Positions 44,644 to 53,647 of a DNA stretch of 64,000 nucleotides are shown here, in pieces (positions within the stretch are counted from its first letter, which is position 1; every line of letters begins with the position of its first letter). A program made the translations under genes and the position numbers. The notes under the pieces were generated by a model. The model was not told the DNA's origin and searched no databases. It saw only the letters and a list, made by a program, of their open reading frames with translations. This stretch comes from Planctomycetaceae bacterium (GTDB lineage: Bacteria > Planctomycetota > Planctomycetia > Planctomycetales > Planctomycetaceae), in assembly GCA_021732995.1 (NCBI GenBank), contig JAKFWA010000077.1:55402-119401 (forward strand), written 5' to 3'.

Positions 44644-46569
44644 ATGGACGCCACTCACTTCCCAATCGACCTGTCTAAGTTCAAACCACTGGCTCTTGAT
44701 CCGAAGAATTCGAAGCTCACCGCTGAGCAACTCACGACGCTGAAAGCGAACATTCAACTCTGCCGTGACGCCACTGTGTTCTTTACGGCGGTGGCGGATG
44801 CCAAGGGGCTGGGTGGGCACACCGGTGGTCCGTACGACACCATGCCTGAAGTTATGATTGCCTACGGCTTCTTTCTGCACGACCACCAGAATAGTGGCCA
44901 CGGCTTTGTGCACACCTTCTTTGATGAAGCCGGCCATCGCGTCGCGACTCAGTATCTGATGTCGGTGATCGAAGGCCACATGCCTGCCGAAAAGCTGCTG
45001 CACTATCGCGAATACATGAGCCACATGCCCGGCCACCCCGAGCGTGGATTCACTCCCGGTGTGAAGTTTTCGTCGGGACGCCTCGGGCACATGTGGCCCT
45101 ACGTCAACGGCGTCGCGATTTCCAATCCCGGCAGAACGGTCTTCATGCTCGGTTCTGATGGCTCGCAGATGGAAGGCAACGACGCTGAAGCCGCGCGGCT
45201 GTGCGTCGCTCAGAAGCTGAACATCAAGCTCTTGGTTGACGATAACGACGTCACGATTGCTGGTTATCCGTCCGAGTACCTGCCCGGTTACTGCGTGGCG
45301 AAGACGCTCGAAGGTCATGGCCTGTCCGTCAACACGGGCGATGGTGAAGACATTGAAGGGCTCTACGCACGCATGGCTCAAGCGGTGGCGACGCCTGGCC
45401 CGGTGGCGCTGATCAACAAACGCAAGATGTGCCCTGGCATCGAAGGTCTGGAAGGTTCAAATCACGGACACGACGTCATCAAGGTCGCAACCGCGATCAA
45501 GTATCTGGAACAACGCGGCTACACCGCAGCCGTTGAGTTCCTGAAGGGCGTCAAGAAGGGTCCCGGCAAGCCGGTGATGCGTGGTTCCAAAGGCGCCGGC
45601 AAGAACCGTGTTGCGTTTGGCACGTTGCTGAACGAACTGCTCGACAAGATGACTCCCGAGCAACGAGTTGCTCGCGTGCGCGTGTTCGACAGCGATCTGG
45701 AAGGCTCCTGCGGTCTGGATTCCGTCCGCAAGGCACATCCGGAATGCTTCGTTCGCGGCGGCATCATGGAGCGTGGCAACTTTTCCGCCGCGGCAGGCTT
45801 TGGTTATGAACCGTCTCGTCAGGGTGTGTTTGCGACGTTCTCGGCATTCCTCGAAATGCTGGTGTCCGAAATCACCATGGCTCGCCTGAACCATGCGAAC
45901 GTGCTGGCTCACTTCTCGCATGCCGGCTGCGATGACATGGCCGATAACACGTGCCACTTTGGCATCAACAACATGTTCGCGGCCAACGGCCTGCCGGACG
46001 GTGGGAAGGATCACACGCGGTTGTACTTCCCGGCCGACCAGCATCAGCTGCGTGCGTGCATGTACAAGATCTTCAACGAATCCGGTTTAAGGTTCGTGTT
46101 CACCACGCGCTCCGAAGTGCCGGACATCATTGATGCGAACGAGCAGCCGATCTTTGGCGGGTCGTACGAGTTCCAGCCCGGCAAGGACGACATCATCCGC
46201 GAAGGTTCGGCAGGTTACATCGTGTCGTTTGGCGAGACGCTCTATCGCTCGCTGGACGCCGTAATCGGCCTGAAGGAAGCGGGGCTGGAGGTTGGCCTCA
46301 TCAACAAGTCGACGCTCAACGTCTACGACGAAGCGATGATGGCCAAGCTCGCGAAGGCTCCGTTCGTGCTGGTGGCGGAAGGCTTCAACGTCAACACGGG
46401 CCTGGGTTCACGCTTCGGCAGCGAACTGCTGAAGCGAGGCTTCAAGGGCCGCTACAACAACATCGGAACCAACCGCGAAGGTTCCGGCGGCTTGTGGCAA
46501 CAGATGGGCTACCAGGGCCTCGACAGCGATGGCATCCAAGCTGCCGTCAAGGCACTGGCCAAGGGCTAG
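44644..46569 (+). CDS. Transketolase-like TPP enzyme
   Basis: 641 residues. A TPP-binding N-terminal half carries GSDGSQMEGNDAEAARLCVAQ near residue 177 (GDG-type motif with the Mg/TPP ligands) and LLVDDNDVTI. A pyrimidine-binding middle domain and a C-terminal domain follow with SRFGSELLKRGFKG. Two-carbon ketol transfer between sugar phosphates (pentose phosphate or Calvin pathways) is the usual role; a related alpha-keto-acid decarboxylation or DXS-type role cannot be excluded. The start ATG at 44644 has a GGAAG site. The terminator-like hairpin downstream separates it from the aminotransferase. Confidence 0.8.
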   Translation: MDATHFPIDLSKFKPLALDPKNSKLTAEQLTTLKANIQLCRDATVFFTAVADAKGLGGHTGGPYDTMPEVMIAYGFFLHDHQNSGHGFVHTFFDEAGHRVATQYLMSVIEGHMPAEKLLHYREYMSHMPGHPERGFTPGVKFSSGRLGHMWPYVNGVAISNPGRTVFMLGSDGSQMEGNDAEAARLCVAQKLNIKLLVDDNDVTIAGYPSEYLPGYCVAKTLEGHGLSVNTGDGEDIEGLYARMAQAVATPGPVALINKRKMCPGIEGLEGSNHGHDVIKVATAIKYLEQRGYTAAVEFLKGVKKGPGKPVMRGSKGAGKNRVAFGTLLNELLDKMTPEQRVARVRVFDSDLEGSCGLDSVRKAHPECFVRGGIMERGNFSAAAGFGYEPSRQGVFATFSAFLEMLVSEITMARLNHANVLAHFSHAGCDDMADNTCHFGINNMFAANGLPDGGKDHTRLYFPADQHQLRACMYKIFNESGLRFVFTTRSEVPDIIDANEQPIFGGSYEFQPGKDDIIREGSAGYIVSFGETLYRSLDAVIGLKEAGLEVGLINKSTLNVYDEAMMAKLAKAPFVLVAEGFNVNTGLGSRFGSELLKRGFKGRYNNIGTNREGSGGLWQQMGYQGLDSDGIQAAVKALAKG

Positions 46570-46600
46570 TCAGCCTTGAGGGCTTGTAAGACCTCAGTAC

Positions 46601-46658
46601 CGCGACCGTGAGGGAGCGGCCTCTGAACTCAAGGGACGGACGACTTGTCCGTCCCTTT
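46601..46658 (+). terminator. Hairpin after transketolase, terminator or repeat
   Basis: AAGGGACGGAC (46631-46641) pairs perfectly with GTCCGTCCCTT (46647-46657), 5-base loop, followed by TTCG. The U-tract is short. The preceding GCGACCGTGAGGGAGCGG (46602-46619) resembles a recurrent intergenic motif, an impression I cannot verify here. Confidence 0.55.
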
Positions 46659-46693
46659 CGATTTACGTCATCACGAACTTACAAAGCAGAATC

Positions 46694-47803
46694 ATGAGCG
46701 AACGTTGGATTGCCGACCGCATGCATCGGATTGATGCCTCAGGCATTCGCAAAGTCTTTGATCTCGCCGCGAAGATGAAGGATCCGATCAACCTCAGTAT
46801 CGGTCAGCCGCACTTCGATACTCCCGAAGTCATCAAACAGGCGCTGTTTGACGCCGTCAATCAAGGCCGCAACGCCTACAGCCAGTCGCAGGGTATCGCT
46901 CCTCTGCGCGAAGCTTTGCAGAAGCAGGTCAAGGACGAACTCGGTCATGAAGACCGTGAAGTCTTCATCAGCAGCGGCACGAGCGGCGGTTTGATGCTGG
47001 CGCTGATGTCCCTGGTGAATCCGGGCGATGAAGTCATTGCTTTCGACCCGTACTTCGTGATGTACAAGCACCTCACGACGCTGGCCGGAGGTAAGACGGT
47101 CTTCATCGATACCTATCCGGACTTTCGCGTGGACGTCGAAAAAGTCCGCGCGGCGATCACCGATCACACGAAAGTCATCCTCTTCAACAGCCCCAGCAAC
47201 CCGACGGGCGTTGTGGCCACCGAAGCAGAGATGAAAGCGATTGCCGAACTGGCTCGCGAAAAAGACATCGCGCTCATCAGCGACGAGATCTATCGCTCGT
47301 TTTGCTACGACGGGCCGTTCATCAGCCCGGCGAAGTGGAACCCGGATACCATCGTGATCGATGGTTTCAGCAAGTCACATTCGATGACGGGCTGGCGCCT
47401 GGGTTTCGTGCACGGTCCTCAGCAGATCATGCAGCAGATGATCAAGCTGCAGCAGTTTACCTTCGTCTGTGCGCCGCACCCGATGCAGTGGGCGGGCCTG
47501 TCTGCCCTGGATTACGACATCAGCCCGTTTGTCGATGAGTACCGCAAGAAGCGTGACTTCATGGTCAAGGAACTCGGCGGGCTCTACGACATCGCTCCCG
47601 CCGGCGGTGCGTTCTACCTGTTCTGCAAAGCCCCGTATGGTTCGGGCACTGAGTTCGTGAAGAAGGCGATTGAGAACAACCTGCTGATCATCCCCGGCAA
47701 TGTCTTCAGCACGCGCGACACGCATTTCCGCATTTCGTACGCCCAACCAGATGCCATGCTGGAACGCGGAGTCGAGGTACTGCGTCGCCTGACGAAGTCG
47801 TGA
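46694..47803 (+). CDS. Class I/II aminotransferase (aspartate-aminotransferase-like)
   Basis: 369 residues. PLP-dependent fold type I. MKDPINLSIGQPHFDTPEVIKQAL and NPSNPTGVVATEAEM are typical, and the PLP Schiff-base Lys sits in GFSKSHSMTGWRLGF near residue 232. The length is slightly short for the family (about 390). Amino donor and acceptor cannot be told from sequence. The C-terminal FRISYAQPDAMLERGVEVLRRL contains the conserved Arg. It lies in a plus-strand stretch with transketolase but behind a hairpin, so regulation may be separate. Confidence 0.92.
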   Translation: MSERWIADRMHRIDASGIRKVFDLAAKMKDPINLSIGQPHFDTPEVIKQALFDAVNQGRNAYSQSQGIAPLREALQKQVKDELGHEDREVFISSGTSGGLMLALMSLVNPGDEVIAFDPYFVMYKHLTTLAGGKTVFIDTYPDFRVDVEKVRAAITDHTKVILFNSPSNPTGVVATEAEMKAIAELAREKDIALISDEIYRSFCYDGPFISPAKWNPDTIVIDGFSKSHSMTGWRLGFVHGPQQIMQQMIKLQQFTFVCAPHPMQWAGLSALDYDISPFVDEYRKKRDFMVKELGGLYDIAPAGGAFYLFCKAPYGSGTEFVKKAIENNLLIIPGNVFSTRDTHFRISYAQPDAMLERGVEVLRRLTKS

Positions 47804-48261
47804 GATCAGTAGCTGAAACATCCCACGAGCGCGGCTGATTGCTCCGCTATCAGAATGGAGCAGTCGGAGCAGGACGGTATCGAGGGTGAGCACCAACTGA
47901 TCGAGTTCCATTCTGGGCGCGAAATCCGCCCTGCATGCGGAGCATACTGCTACTGGGGAGGGGAACGCTGCTGCGCGGGTTCAATGAATGCCGCAGGGAT
48001 GCGTCGCGACTCTTGCGCCATGCGATGCTGAGCTTGAACGCGGCATTGTTCTGAATTCCCGCTGGCGACTTATCACATGTGGGCCATGTCTGCCGCGATG
48101 CCGAGCCTGTTCGCTCGCGAGGCGGGCGAGTCTCAGAAAAAAGAAATTGGGCACATGGCACAGAGGTTGCCAAAAGCACGGCTCAGCGCCCTTGGCAGCC
48201 AGTTATGGCGGATCAATGTTCAAGATTTGATCAGCCACCTGTCCTAGAGGAGTTGGTGCCC
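47804..48261. other. Intergenic region with sigma-54 promoter
   Basis: 458 bases before the ECF-like gene. It holds the promoter at 48157-48171 (listed separately) and otherwise shows no gene or fold. AGGAG at 48248-48252 is the ribosome binding site. Confidence 0.6.
48157..48171 (+). promoter_or_regulatory. Sigma-54 promoter of the tethered ECF-like gene
   Basis: TGGCACAGAGGTTGC: TGGCAC, five bases, TTGC, an exact match to the core -24/-12 consensus with correct spacing. The predicted start lies near 48182, giving a leader of about 80 bases to the ATG at 48262. No enhancer site was found. Confidence 0.75.
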
Positions 48262-48906
48262 ATGCCTGAAGACAAAAAACTGAACTCGGTCGGAGCCTAT
48301 TTGAGCGGCGCGGTCTGCGCGGTCATCCTGGCTGCCACCTGCCTCGGACCAGTGTTCGCCCCGGAAGAAGCGGCGAACCTTACCGGGCAGATGGTGACGC
48401 ATGAGGAAGAATCTGAAGAGCATCGGCGCATTCAGGCCTACTGCCGCACCAGTTGGAAGAACAGCAAGGTTCGACAAACCGACTGGGATGACTGCACGCA
48501 GGACGTGCTTCTCAGGCTCTACTCTTCATTGACTCGAGAACAGCTCGGTATCGCTCTGAACAATCCAGATTCTCCGGAACGCCGGGAACTCAACCGAGCC
48601 GTCTGGGCGACATCGCAGCGCTGGCGACGGCAACATCGCCATCAGCAACTGACGGACGAGTACACAACCGCTGGCCGTTCCGATTCATGGCCGGAGGTGA
48701 TGAGTGACCTGCAGCGAGTTCAAAAGGCTGCCACGAGCGATAACGCCCGGTTGACTCCCACACAGCGCGACATCATTCGCCGGTCCAGCGAAGGGGCCAG
48801 CGTGGCTGACATCGCCCACGACCTGAAGCTGCTGCCTCAACGCGTGAGCGATGAAAAGTACAAGGCAATCCAGAAGTTGCGTGATCACTTCGCTCGCATG
48901 AGTTGA
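48262..48906 (+). CDS. ECF-like sigma factor with N-terminal membrane segment
   Basis: 214 residues. The start ATG at 48262 follows AGGAG; longer readings lack a site. Residues 10-33 (VGAYLSGAVCAVILAATCLGPVFA) form a hydrophobic span, so the protein may be membrane-tethered. Residues 55-125 look like sigma region 2 (DCTQDVLLRLYSSL) and 163-212 like region 4 with a helix-turn-helix (LTPTQRDIIRRSSEG ... YKAIQKLRDHF). Membrane tethering of a sigma factor is unusual, and activation by proteolysis is one possible scenario. The promoter is sigma-54 dependent by sequence, which would make it a second-tier regulator. No anti-sigma gene is adjacent. Family ECF by inference. Confidence 0.75.
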   Translation: MPEDKKLNSVGAYLSGAVCAVILAATCLGPVFAPEEAANLTGQMVTHEEESEEHRRIQAYCRTSWKNSKVRQTDWDDCTQDVLLRLYSSLTREQLGIALNNPDSPERRELNRAVWATSQRWRRQHRHQQLTDEYTTAGRSDSWPEVMSDLQRVQKAATSDNARLTPTQRDIIRRSSEGASVADIAHDLKLLPQRVSDEKYKAIQKLRDHFARMS

Positions 48907-48948
48907 TCGTCGCGGCGAGCTAAATCGCCCACCAATGTTGAATGCTGC

Positions 48949-48990
48949 ACAAGCTCGTTGTCCCTCAGTGGTCAGCGAGCTTGTTCTGTT
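48949..48990 (+). terminator. Terminator-like hairpin after the ECF-like gene
   Basis: ACAAGCTCG (48949-48957) pairs with CGAGCTTGT (48976-48984), 18-base loop, then TCTGTTTT. Moderate strength. Confidence 0.55.
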
Positions 48991-49145
48991 TTCGAGGTGG
49001 GTTTGAGCTCATCTCTCAAAGTGACGCGGCAACTGGACGGTGTGGGGGCCTCAACTTACAAGACGGCGTTGCCTGAAAAGCCGCCGGAGTGAATCGCAAG
49101 CTGCGATCGCGACGGCAAACGTCATCTTTGTTGAGGAGCATCTGG

Positions 49146-50156
49146 ATGAGTCGTATTGCTTCGGTTGTTGTCATGCTTGCCGCACTCTTGAGCCCCTTCG
49201 CGCTCGCCACCGCCTCGGCGGAAGAAGCGCTGAAGGCGGGTGATCGCATCGTCTTCCTGGGAGATTCCATCACTCAAGCCGGCGCTGGCCCGAACGGGTA
49301 TGTGACACTGGTGCGACAGGAACTCGAGAAGGTGCGTCCTGATCTGAAGGTCGAGGTGATCGGTGCTGGCATCAGCGGCAACCGTGTCCCCGATCTCGAA
49401 AAGCGACTTGAGAAAGATGTCCTCAGCAAGAAACCGACGGTCGTCGTCATCTACATCGGTATCAACGATGTCTGGCACTCGGTGAACGGCCGGGGCACGT
49501 CGAAGGAAGATTTCGAAGGCGGCCTGAAACGCATCGTCGCGAAGATCAAGGAAGCCGGCGCACGAGTCATCCTCTGCACTCCGACTGTGATTGGCGAGAA
49601 GATCGATGGCAGCAACAAGCTCGACGAAATGCTCGAGGAATACTGCGAGATCAGCCGCAAGGTGGCCACGGACACCAAGTCACACATGAACGACCTGCGC
49701 AAGCAGTTCGTCGACCACCTGAAGAAGGCCAACAAGAACAATATCGACAAGGGCATCCTCACCTCTGACACCGTGCATCTGAACCAGGCCGGTAATCAGT
49801 TCCTCGCCTCCAGCATGCTCGCAGCATTGGGAGTTCATCCGGTGAAAGCACAAGTCCTGCGTCACGTCGTGCTGTTCAAGTTCAAGGCCGAAGTCACGAA
49901 GGAACAGGTTGACGAAGTCGTTGCCGCTTTCGGTGCGTTGCCCGGCAAGATTCCGGAAATTGTCGACTTTGAATGGGGCACCGATGTCAGCGTCGAGAAC
50001 AAGTCTGAAGGTCTGACTCACGGCTTCGTAGTCACCTTCAAGGACGCGCAAGGTCGCGACACCTACCTGCTGCACCCGGCACATCAGGAGTTCGTGAAGC
50101 TGGTCGGACCACGCGTTGAAAAGGTCGTGGTGTTCGACTTTTGGGTTGGCAAGTAG
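49146..50156 (+). CDS. Secreted SGNH/GDSL hydrolase fused to Dabb domain
   Basis: 336 residues from the ATG at 49146 (GAGGAGC upstream). The signal peptide is MSRIASVVVMLAALLSPFALATASA. An SGNH esterase/lipase domain covers about residues 28-235, with GDSITQAG (nucleophile Ser), IGINDVWHS (block III) and DTVHLNQAGNQ (block V, Asp and His). It is followed by a Dabb (stress-responsive A/B barrel) domain at about 240-335 (VLRHVVLFKFKAEVTKEQVDEV). Dabb domains are normally small stand-alone, often cytoplasmic proteins, so their export attached to an esterase is notable. It probably deacylates carbohydrate or lipid esters outside the cytoplasm. Confidence 0.87.
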   Translation: MSRIASVVVMLAALLSPFALATASAEEALKAGDRIVFLGDSITQAGAGPNGYVTLVRQELEKVRPDLKVEVIGAGISGNRVPDLEKRLEKDVLSKKPTVVVIYIGINDVWHSVNGRGTSKEDFEGGLKRIVAKIKEAGARVILCTPTVIGEKIDGSNKLDEMLEEYCEISRKVATDTKSHMNDLRKQFVDHLKKANKNNIDKGILTSDTVHLNQAGNQFLASSMLAALGVHPVKAQVLRHVVLFKFKAEVTKEQVDEVVAAFGALPGKIPEIVDFEWGTDVSVENKSEGLTHGFVVTFKDAQGRDTYLLHPAHQEFVKLVGPRVEKVVVFDFWVGK

Positions 50157-50205
50157 TCTGAGTTTAGAGGTCTGCTCGAGTTGAGTGTTTTGACTCGGGC
50201 AGCCT

Positions 50206-50478
50206 TCAGCCGCCGGACTCCCTGTCCGGCACCTCGCCAACATTCTCCTGCATGCCGCCCACTGTGATCTTGGGATCGTGAGGCACCGCATCGGTCTCTG
50301 CGGGCGCGACGACTCCGGCTGCGGTCGCATCCTCGGCTGGTTCGCGTCCCAGAATGGTGATGAGCGCAAACACCGCGAGAACGAAGCCGGCCAGCATATA
50401 CATCTGGCTGCGCTCCATCCCCAGCGACGACAGGAAGCTGCGGTTTCGATCAACAGTTTTTTTGAAGGGGTTGAACAT
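50206..50478 (-). CDS. Small single-span membrane protein
   Basis: 90 residues. An N-terminal basic segment (MFNPFKKTVDRNR), one membrane helix at about residues 24-42 (MYMLAGFVLAVFALITIL), then a Pro/Ala/Asp-rich tail (REPAEDATAAGVVAPAET). I do not recognise a family. The upstream GAGACGGG is a moderate ribosome binding site. It is convergent with the SGNH gene, 49 bases apart, and its own neighbours give no functional hint. Confidence 0.65.
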   Translation of the reverse strand: MFNPFKKTVDRNRSFLSSLGMERSQMYMLAGFVLAVFALITILGREPAEDATAAGVVAPAETDAVPHDPKITVGGMQENVGEVPDRESGG

Positions 50479-50777
50479 GGTAGCCCGTCTCTAGCGTCCG
50501 ACACGGGCCCGATGTGTCGGCACAACCTATTCAACCAACAAGACCCGCCCTTCGCCGCGCAGAATTGCCTGCATTGTGGGAATGCTGCAGGGTTTTCCTC
50601 TGGCATTCGCGAACTGAATTGTTTTGTCGTTGGAATCAGTTGGTTCGGTTGCGCCGAATATGCAAGATTGTTGTCGAAAAGCAGCATGGTCTCGTCGCAA
50701 ACAGACTCTGCAGATCGAAGCAGTGTCGGGCGTTCGACGCGGAAGATCATTGCCCCGCTGTGAAACTGAGGCACTCG

Positions 50778-51137
50778 ATGCTGGTGTTCGTGTATGGAAC
50801 TCTGAAGCGGGGCCACTGTCGGGCCTCGAATCTCGCCGGACAACGCTTCGTCGGAACAGCCGAAACCGCTCCCCGATACCGGATGCGTGACATCGGTACC
50901 TATCCGGGGCTGATCGAGTCAGCGGAAGGTTTGGCCATTCAAGGTGAAGTCTGGGATGTCGACGACGCCTGTCTGCAGCGTCTGGATGTGGTGGAAGCCG
51001 TTAGCGAAGGTGAGTACGAGCGGCGAGGCATTGCCTTACAAGCGCCTTTCGACCGGCAGCTTGTGGAGGCTTACTTCTATCTGCGTCCCACGGCGGCATT
51101 GGCGGATTGCGGCACAACTTGGGATAAAGAGGTCTGA
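50778..51137 (+). CDS. Gamma-glutamylcyclotransferase-like (AIG2/GGCT) protein
   Basis: 119 residues. It opens MLVFVYGTLKRGHCRASNL, the nucleotide-free YGxLxxG substrate-pocket motif of the GGCT/AIG2 fold. It continues with RDIGTYPGLIES and IQGEVWDVDDACLQRLDVVEAVSEGEYERR, where the Glu of EAVSEGEYER is the likely catalytic acid. These enzymes cyclise gamma-glutamyl amino acids to 5-oxoproline or act on related amines. The ATG at 50778 is preceded by GAGG at six bases. Longer upstream readings are unsupported. Confidence 0.88.
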   Translation: MLVFVYGTLKRGHCRASNLAGQRFVGTAETAPRYRMRDIGTYPGLIESAEGLAIQGEVWDVDDACLQRLDVVEAVSEGEYERRGIALQAPFDRQLVEAYFYLRPTAALADCGTTWDKEV

Positions 51138-51230
51138 CTTCATGCAGAGTTAAGGGCGCCGCGATTCTCATACTCGCGGGCTATCAATGGCCGAAGACAG
51201 GGTTGGTTCATATTTCTGCAGGAGAGTGTC

Positions 51231-51938
51231 ATGTTGAAGTTGGTTCGTTTGGCGCTGGCGGGTCTGGTTATTCAAGCATCCATGACGGCCGCGTTCGCTC
51301 AACAGGGTGGCGGTGGTGGTCGCGGCTTTGGCGGTGGTTTTGGCGGCGGATTGATGCCCACATCAATGCTGGCGCAGCAAGAGTCCGTGCAGGCTGAGCT
51401 GAAGCTGACGGACGATCAGAAGACCAAATTGAAAGAAGCCGGTGAAAAGGCTCGCGCTGCCTTCGGTGGCTTTGGTGGCGGGAATAACAACCGCACAGAA
51501 GCCGAACGCGAAGAAGCTCGCAAGAAGGCGGCTGAAGCCCGTCAGGCCGGCGAGAAAGCTGTCGCCGACATCCTGACGCCCGAGCAAGCCAAGCGCGTCA
51601 AGGAAATCGCCCTTCAACAAGCTGGTCCGATGATTCTGGCCAGCCACGAAGAGACTCAGAAGGCCGTTGGTATCACCGACGACCAGAAGACCAAGCTGAA
51701 GGAAGTCAGCGACAACCTGAACAGCGAGACTCGTAAGCTGTTCCAACCCGGCGGCGGTGGCGGGCAGGATAACCGCGACAAGATGCGAGCCCTTCGCAAG
51801 GACGCGACCGACAAAGTCGTCGCTCTGCTGACCGATGAGCAGAAGAAGACCTGGGAAGGTCTCGTCGGTAAGAAGTTCGAAGGCGAGATCACCTTCGGTG
51901 GCGGTCGGCGTCCAGGCACTCGTCCCAACAACAACTAG
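51231..51938 (+). CDS. Secreted Gly-rich helical protein (Spy/CpxP-like repeats)
   Basis: 235 residues with a Sec signal (MLKLVRLALAGLVIQASMTAAFAQ), a Gly-rich linker, then three repeats of the LTxxQxxKL type: LTDDQKTKLKEAGEKA, ITDDQKTKLKEVSDNL and LTDEQKKTWEGLVGK. The pattern resembles Spy/CpxP periplasmic chaperones and planctomycete paralogues. A second Gly-rich stretch (QPGGGGGQDN) and a basic tail (GGGRRPGTRPNNN) are present. A role in envelope stress or protein folding is inferred from the fold only. AGGAGA precedes the ATG and a strong terminator follows. Confidence 0.8.
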   Translation: MLKLVRLALAGLVIQASMTAAFAQQGGGGGRGFGGGFGGGLMPTSMLAQQESVQAELKLTDDQKTKLKEAGEKARAAFGGFGGGNNNRTEAEREEARKKAAEARQAGEKAVADILTPEQAKRVKEIALQQAGPMILASHEETQKAVGITDDQKTKLKEVSDNLNSETRKLFQPGGGGGQDNRDKMRALRKDATDKVVALLTDEQKKTWEGLVGKKFEGEITFGGGRRPGTRPNNN

Positions 51939-51977
51939 TCGCGATTCAGGCTCGACCTGATTCGCTGAGAGTTCAAG

Positions 51978-52007
51978 AGCCGCAGTTCACCAGAACTGCG
52001 GCTTTTT
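51978..52007 (+). terminator. Terminator after the Gly-rich protein gene
   Basis: 11-bp perfect stem AGCCGCAGTTC (51978-51988) with GAACTGCGGCT (51993-52003), ACCA loop, T-run to 52007. Confidence 0.95.
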
Positions 52008-52026
52008 GCCATTCAACAGGGTGTTA

Positions 52027-53154
52027 TCAAATACCCGGCATCTTCAGCTTTTCAACCAGCGCCCAGTCAACATCAACGCCCAAGCCCGGTCGGTCAGAAA
52101 CCTCAACGATCGGACCGCTGATCTTCAGCGGTTCTTTGACGATGCGGATCTCGTGATACTCAGGTCCCAGGATGTCGCCGGGGAATTCTTCGATCTTGAG
52201 GTTCGGGCACGCCACGACCAGATGGCACATCGCTGCCGTCGCAATATCCCATTCGAGATTTGAACCCATGCTGCATGCCACTTCGTGAGTGGCCGCGTAC
52301 TCGACGATCTCTTTGCACTTACGAATACCGCCGTTCTTGCCGGGGTAGACGCTGACCACATCCACCGCGTTGTTGCGGATACACTCCTGAGCGTGGATCA
52401 GATTGAAGGCCATATCGTCGGCCATCGTTTTGGTGGGGCGAATGGCTGCTCGCACTTTGGCTAGCGCTGCATAGTCACCATCGGGAGTCGGCTGTTCGAA
52501 GAGACCGATGTTGCAGTCGCGGATCTGGTCGAACACGGCGACTGCGGTATCGGCGTCGAAGCCCGTGTTGGCGTCAATCACCATATCCAGCTTCGGTCCG
52601 ATCACTTCTCGGACGATGCGAACGCGTTCGACATCTTCGTGCGGCACCGTGCCGACCTTGACCTTGATCGTCGTGAAGCCTTCCTGCACCAGTTGAGCGG
52701 CCCGGTTGCGTGCTCGTTCCGGTGGATAGGCTCCCATCGAGAACCGGCAGCGAATCGCACGCGGTCGAACCGCACCGCCCAGCAATTCGTAAACCGGTTT
52801 GCCTGCCTCCTTGCCGATGATGTCCCAGCAGGCCATTTCGATCGCGGACTTCGTGAACCAGTTGTGAACGGTCGCGCGATCCATCAATTGGTCGATTCCG
52901 GTAATATCATGCGGGTCGCGTCCGACTAAGAGGGGAGCCAGCACATGATCAATCATGGCCTTCGTGCCCCAGACACTTTCACCGCTCCAACGCGGCATCA
53001 CCGTCGCTTCGCCCACCCCGTTCACACCTGCATCTGTCTCGATTCTCACGACGACATATCGCGACACCGTGTGTTGTCCCAAAGCCGAGATCATGCGGCG
53101 TTCGGGCTTGAGAGGGATCTCGACGGCATAGCTTGTGATCTGGGTAATCTTCAT
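52027..53154 (-). CDS. Mandelate racemase/muconate lactonizing enzyme-family protein
   Basis: 375 residues of the enolase superfamily. An N-terminal capping domain (MKITQITSYAVEIPLKPERRM) is followed by a TIM barrel. Metal ligands are Asp in MVIDANTGFD, Glu in IGLFEQPTPDGD and Asp in TKTMADDMAFN. Catalytic Lys residues sit in TTIKVKVGTV (KxK) and VVSVYPGKNGGIRKC. This pattern points to the MLE/dipeptide-epimerase-like type, which abstracts a proton alpha to a carboxylate; the substrate is unknown. I choose the ATG at 53154 because it gives the family N-terminus, though its ribosome binding site is weak. It is divergent to the isomerase-like gene. Confidence 0.87.
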   Translation of the reverse strand: MKITQITSYAVEIPLKPERRMISALGQHTVSRYVVVRIETDAGVNGVGEATVMPRWSGESVWGTKAMIDHVLAPLLVGRDPHDITGIDQLMDRATVHNWFTKSAIEMACWDIIGKEAGKPVYELLGGAVRPRAIRCRFSMGAYPPERARNRAAQLVQEGFTTIKVKVGTVPHEDVERVRIVREVIGPKLDMVIDANTGFDADTAVAVFDQIRDCNIGLFEQPTPDGDYAALAKVRAAIRPTKTMADDMAFNLIHAQECIRNNAVDVVSVYPGKNGGIRKCKEIVEYAATHEVACSMGSNLEWDIATAAMCHLVVACPNLKIEEFPGDILGPEYHEIRIVKEPLKISGPIVEVSDRPGLGVDVDWALVEKLKMPGI

Positions 53155-53647
53155 AGGAGTTTGCTGCCCCATTCTGTCAGGAATTGCCGTTACAAGTCGT
53201 GCCACAGTTAATCAATGACGGCCTGCAAAATCGAGTGTCCCGGCTTCGTTGCTGCCGCATTTCGGAGGCTGTAACCTGCCACGTGCCTGTCTTTGCAGTA
53301 CGTCGCACAACCCGTCTCAGGCGGCTTTCGCGACTCAGTTTCCGGCAACCTGCGTGCCGCTCAGCATGCTGTCGAACAACTGCAGAAGGTCACAGGGTGT
53401 CGCTCGTCCATTGGTTCTGAGGAAGGTTTGATGGCCAACGTCAAAAGCCTCGCGTCGAATGCTCTATCTGATTCCAAAGGTATCTTTCGACTCTCTCCAA
53501 CGAGGGTGCCACGTTCGTTCCTTCAGCCCGGACGCTCAACCAAACGCCCCGGCCGTTGAAGCCCACAAGAAGAAGTAGTTGTTGTCCCTCCCCGGACCGA
53601 ACGTACTTTCCCCCCACTCGCTTTGTCGGACTCAAGGACTTTCAACG
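53155..53647. other. Divergent intergenic region
   Basis: 493 bases between the racemase-like (minus) and TIM-barrel (plus) genes. A 42-codon ORF at 53431-53559 has GAGGAAGG four bases before its ATG, but its product looks non-coding and I do not call it. No other feature was found. Confidence 0.4.

Noticed and set aside
49680..50843. 387-codon minus-strand frame over the SGNH-Dabb and small-protein genes
   Set aside because: It overlaps well-supported genes in other frames and shows no domain.
53431..53559. 42-codon ORF with GAGGAAGG upstream
   Set aside because: The product is Ser/Arg/Pro-rich, without homologue features; too weak to call a gene.
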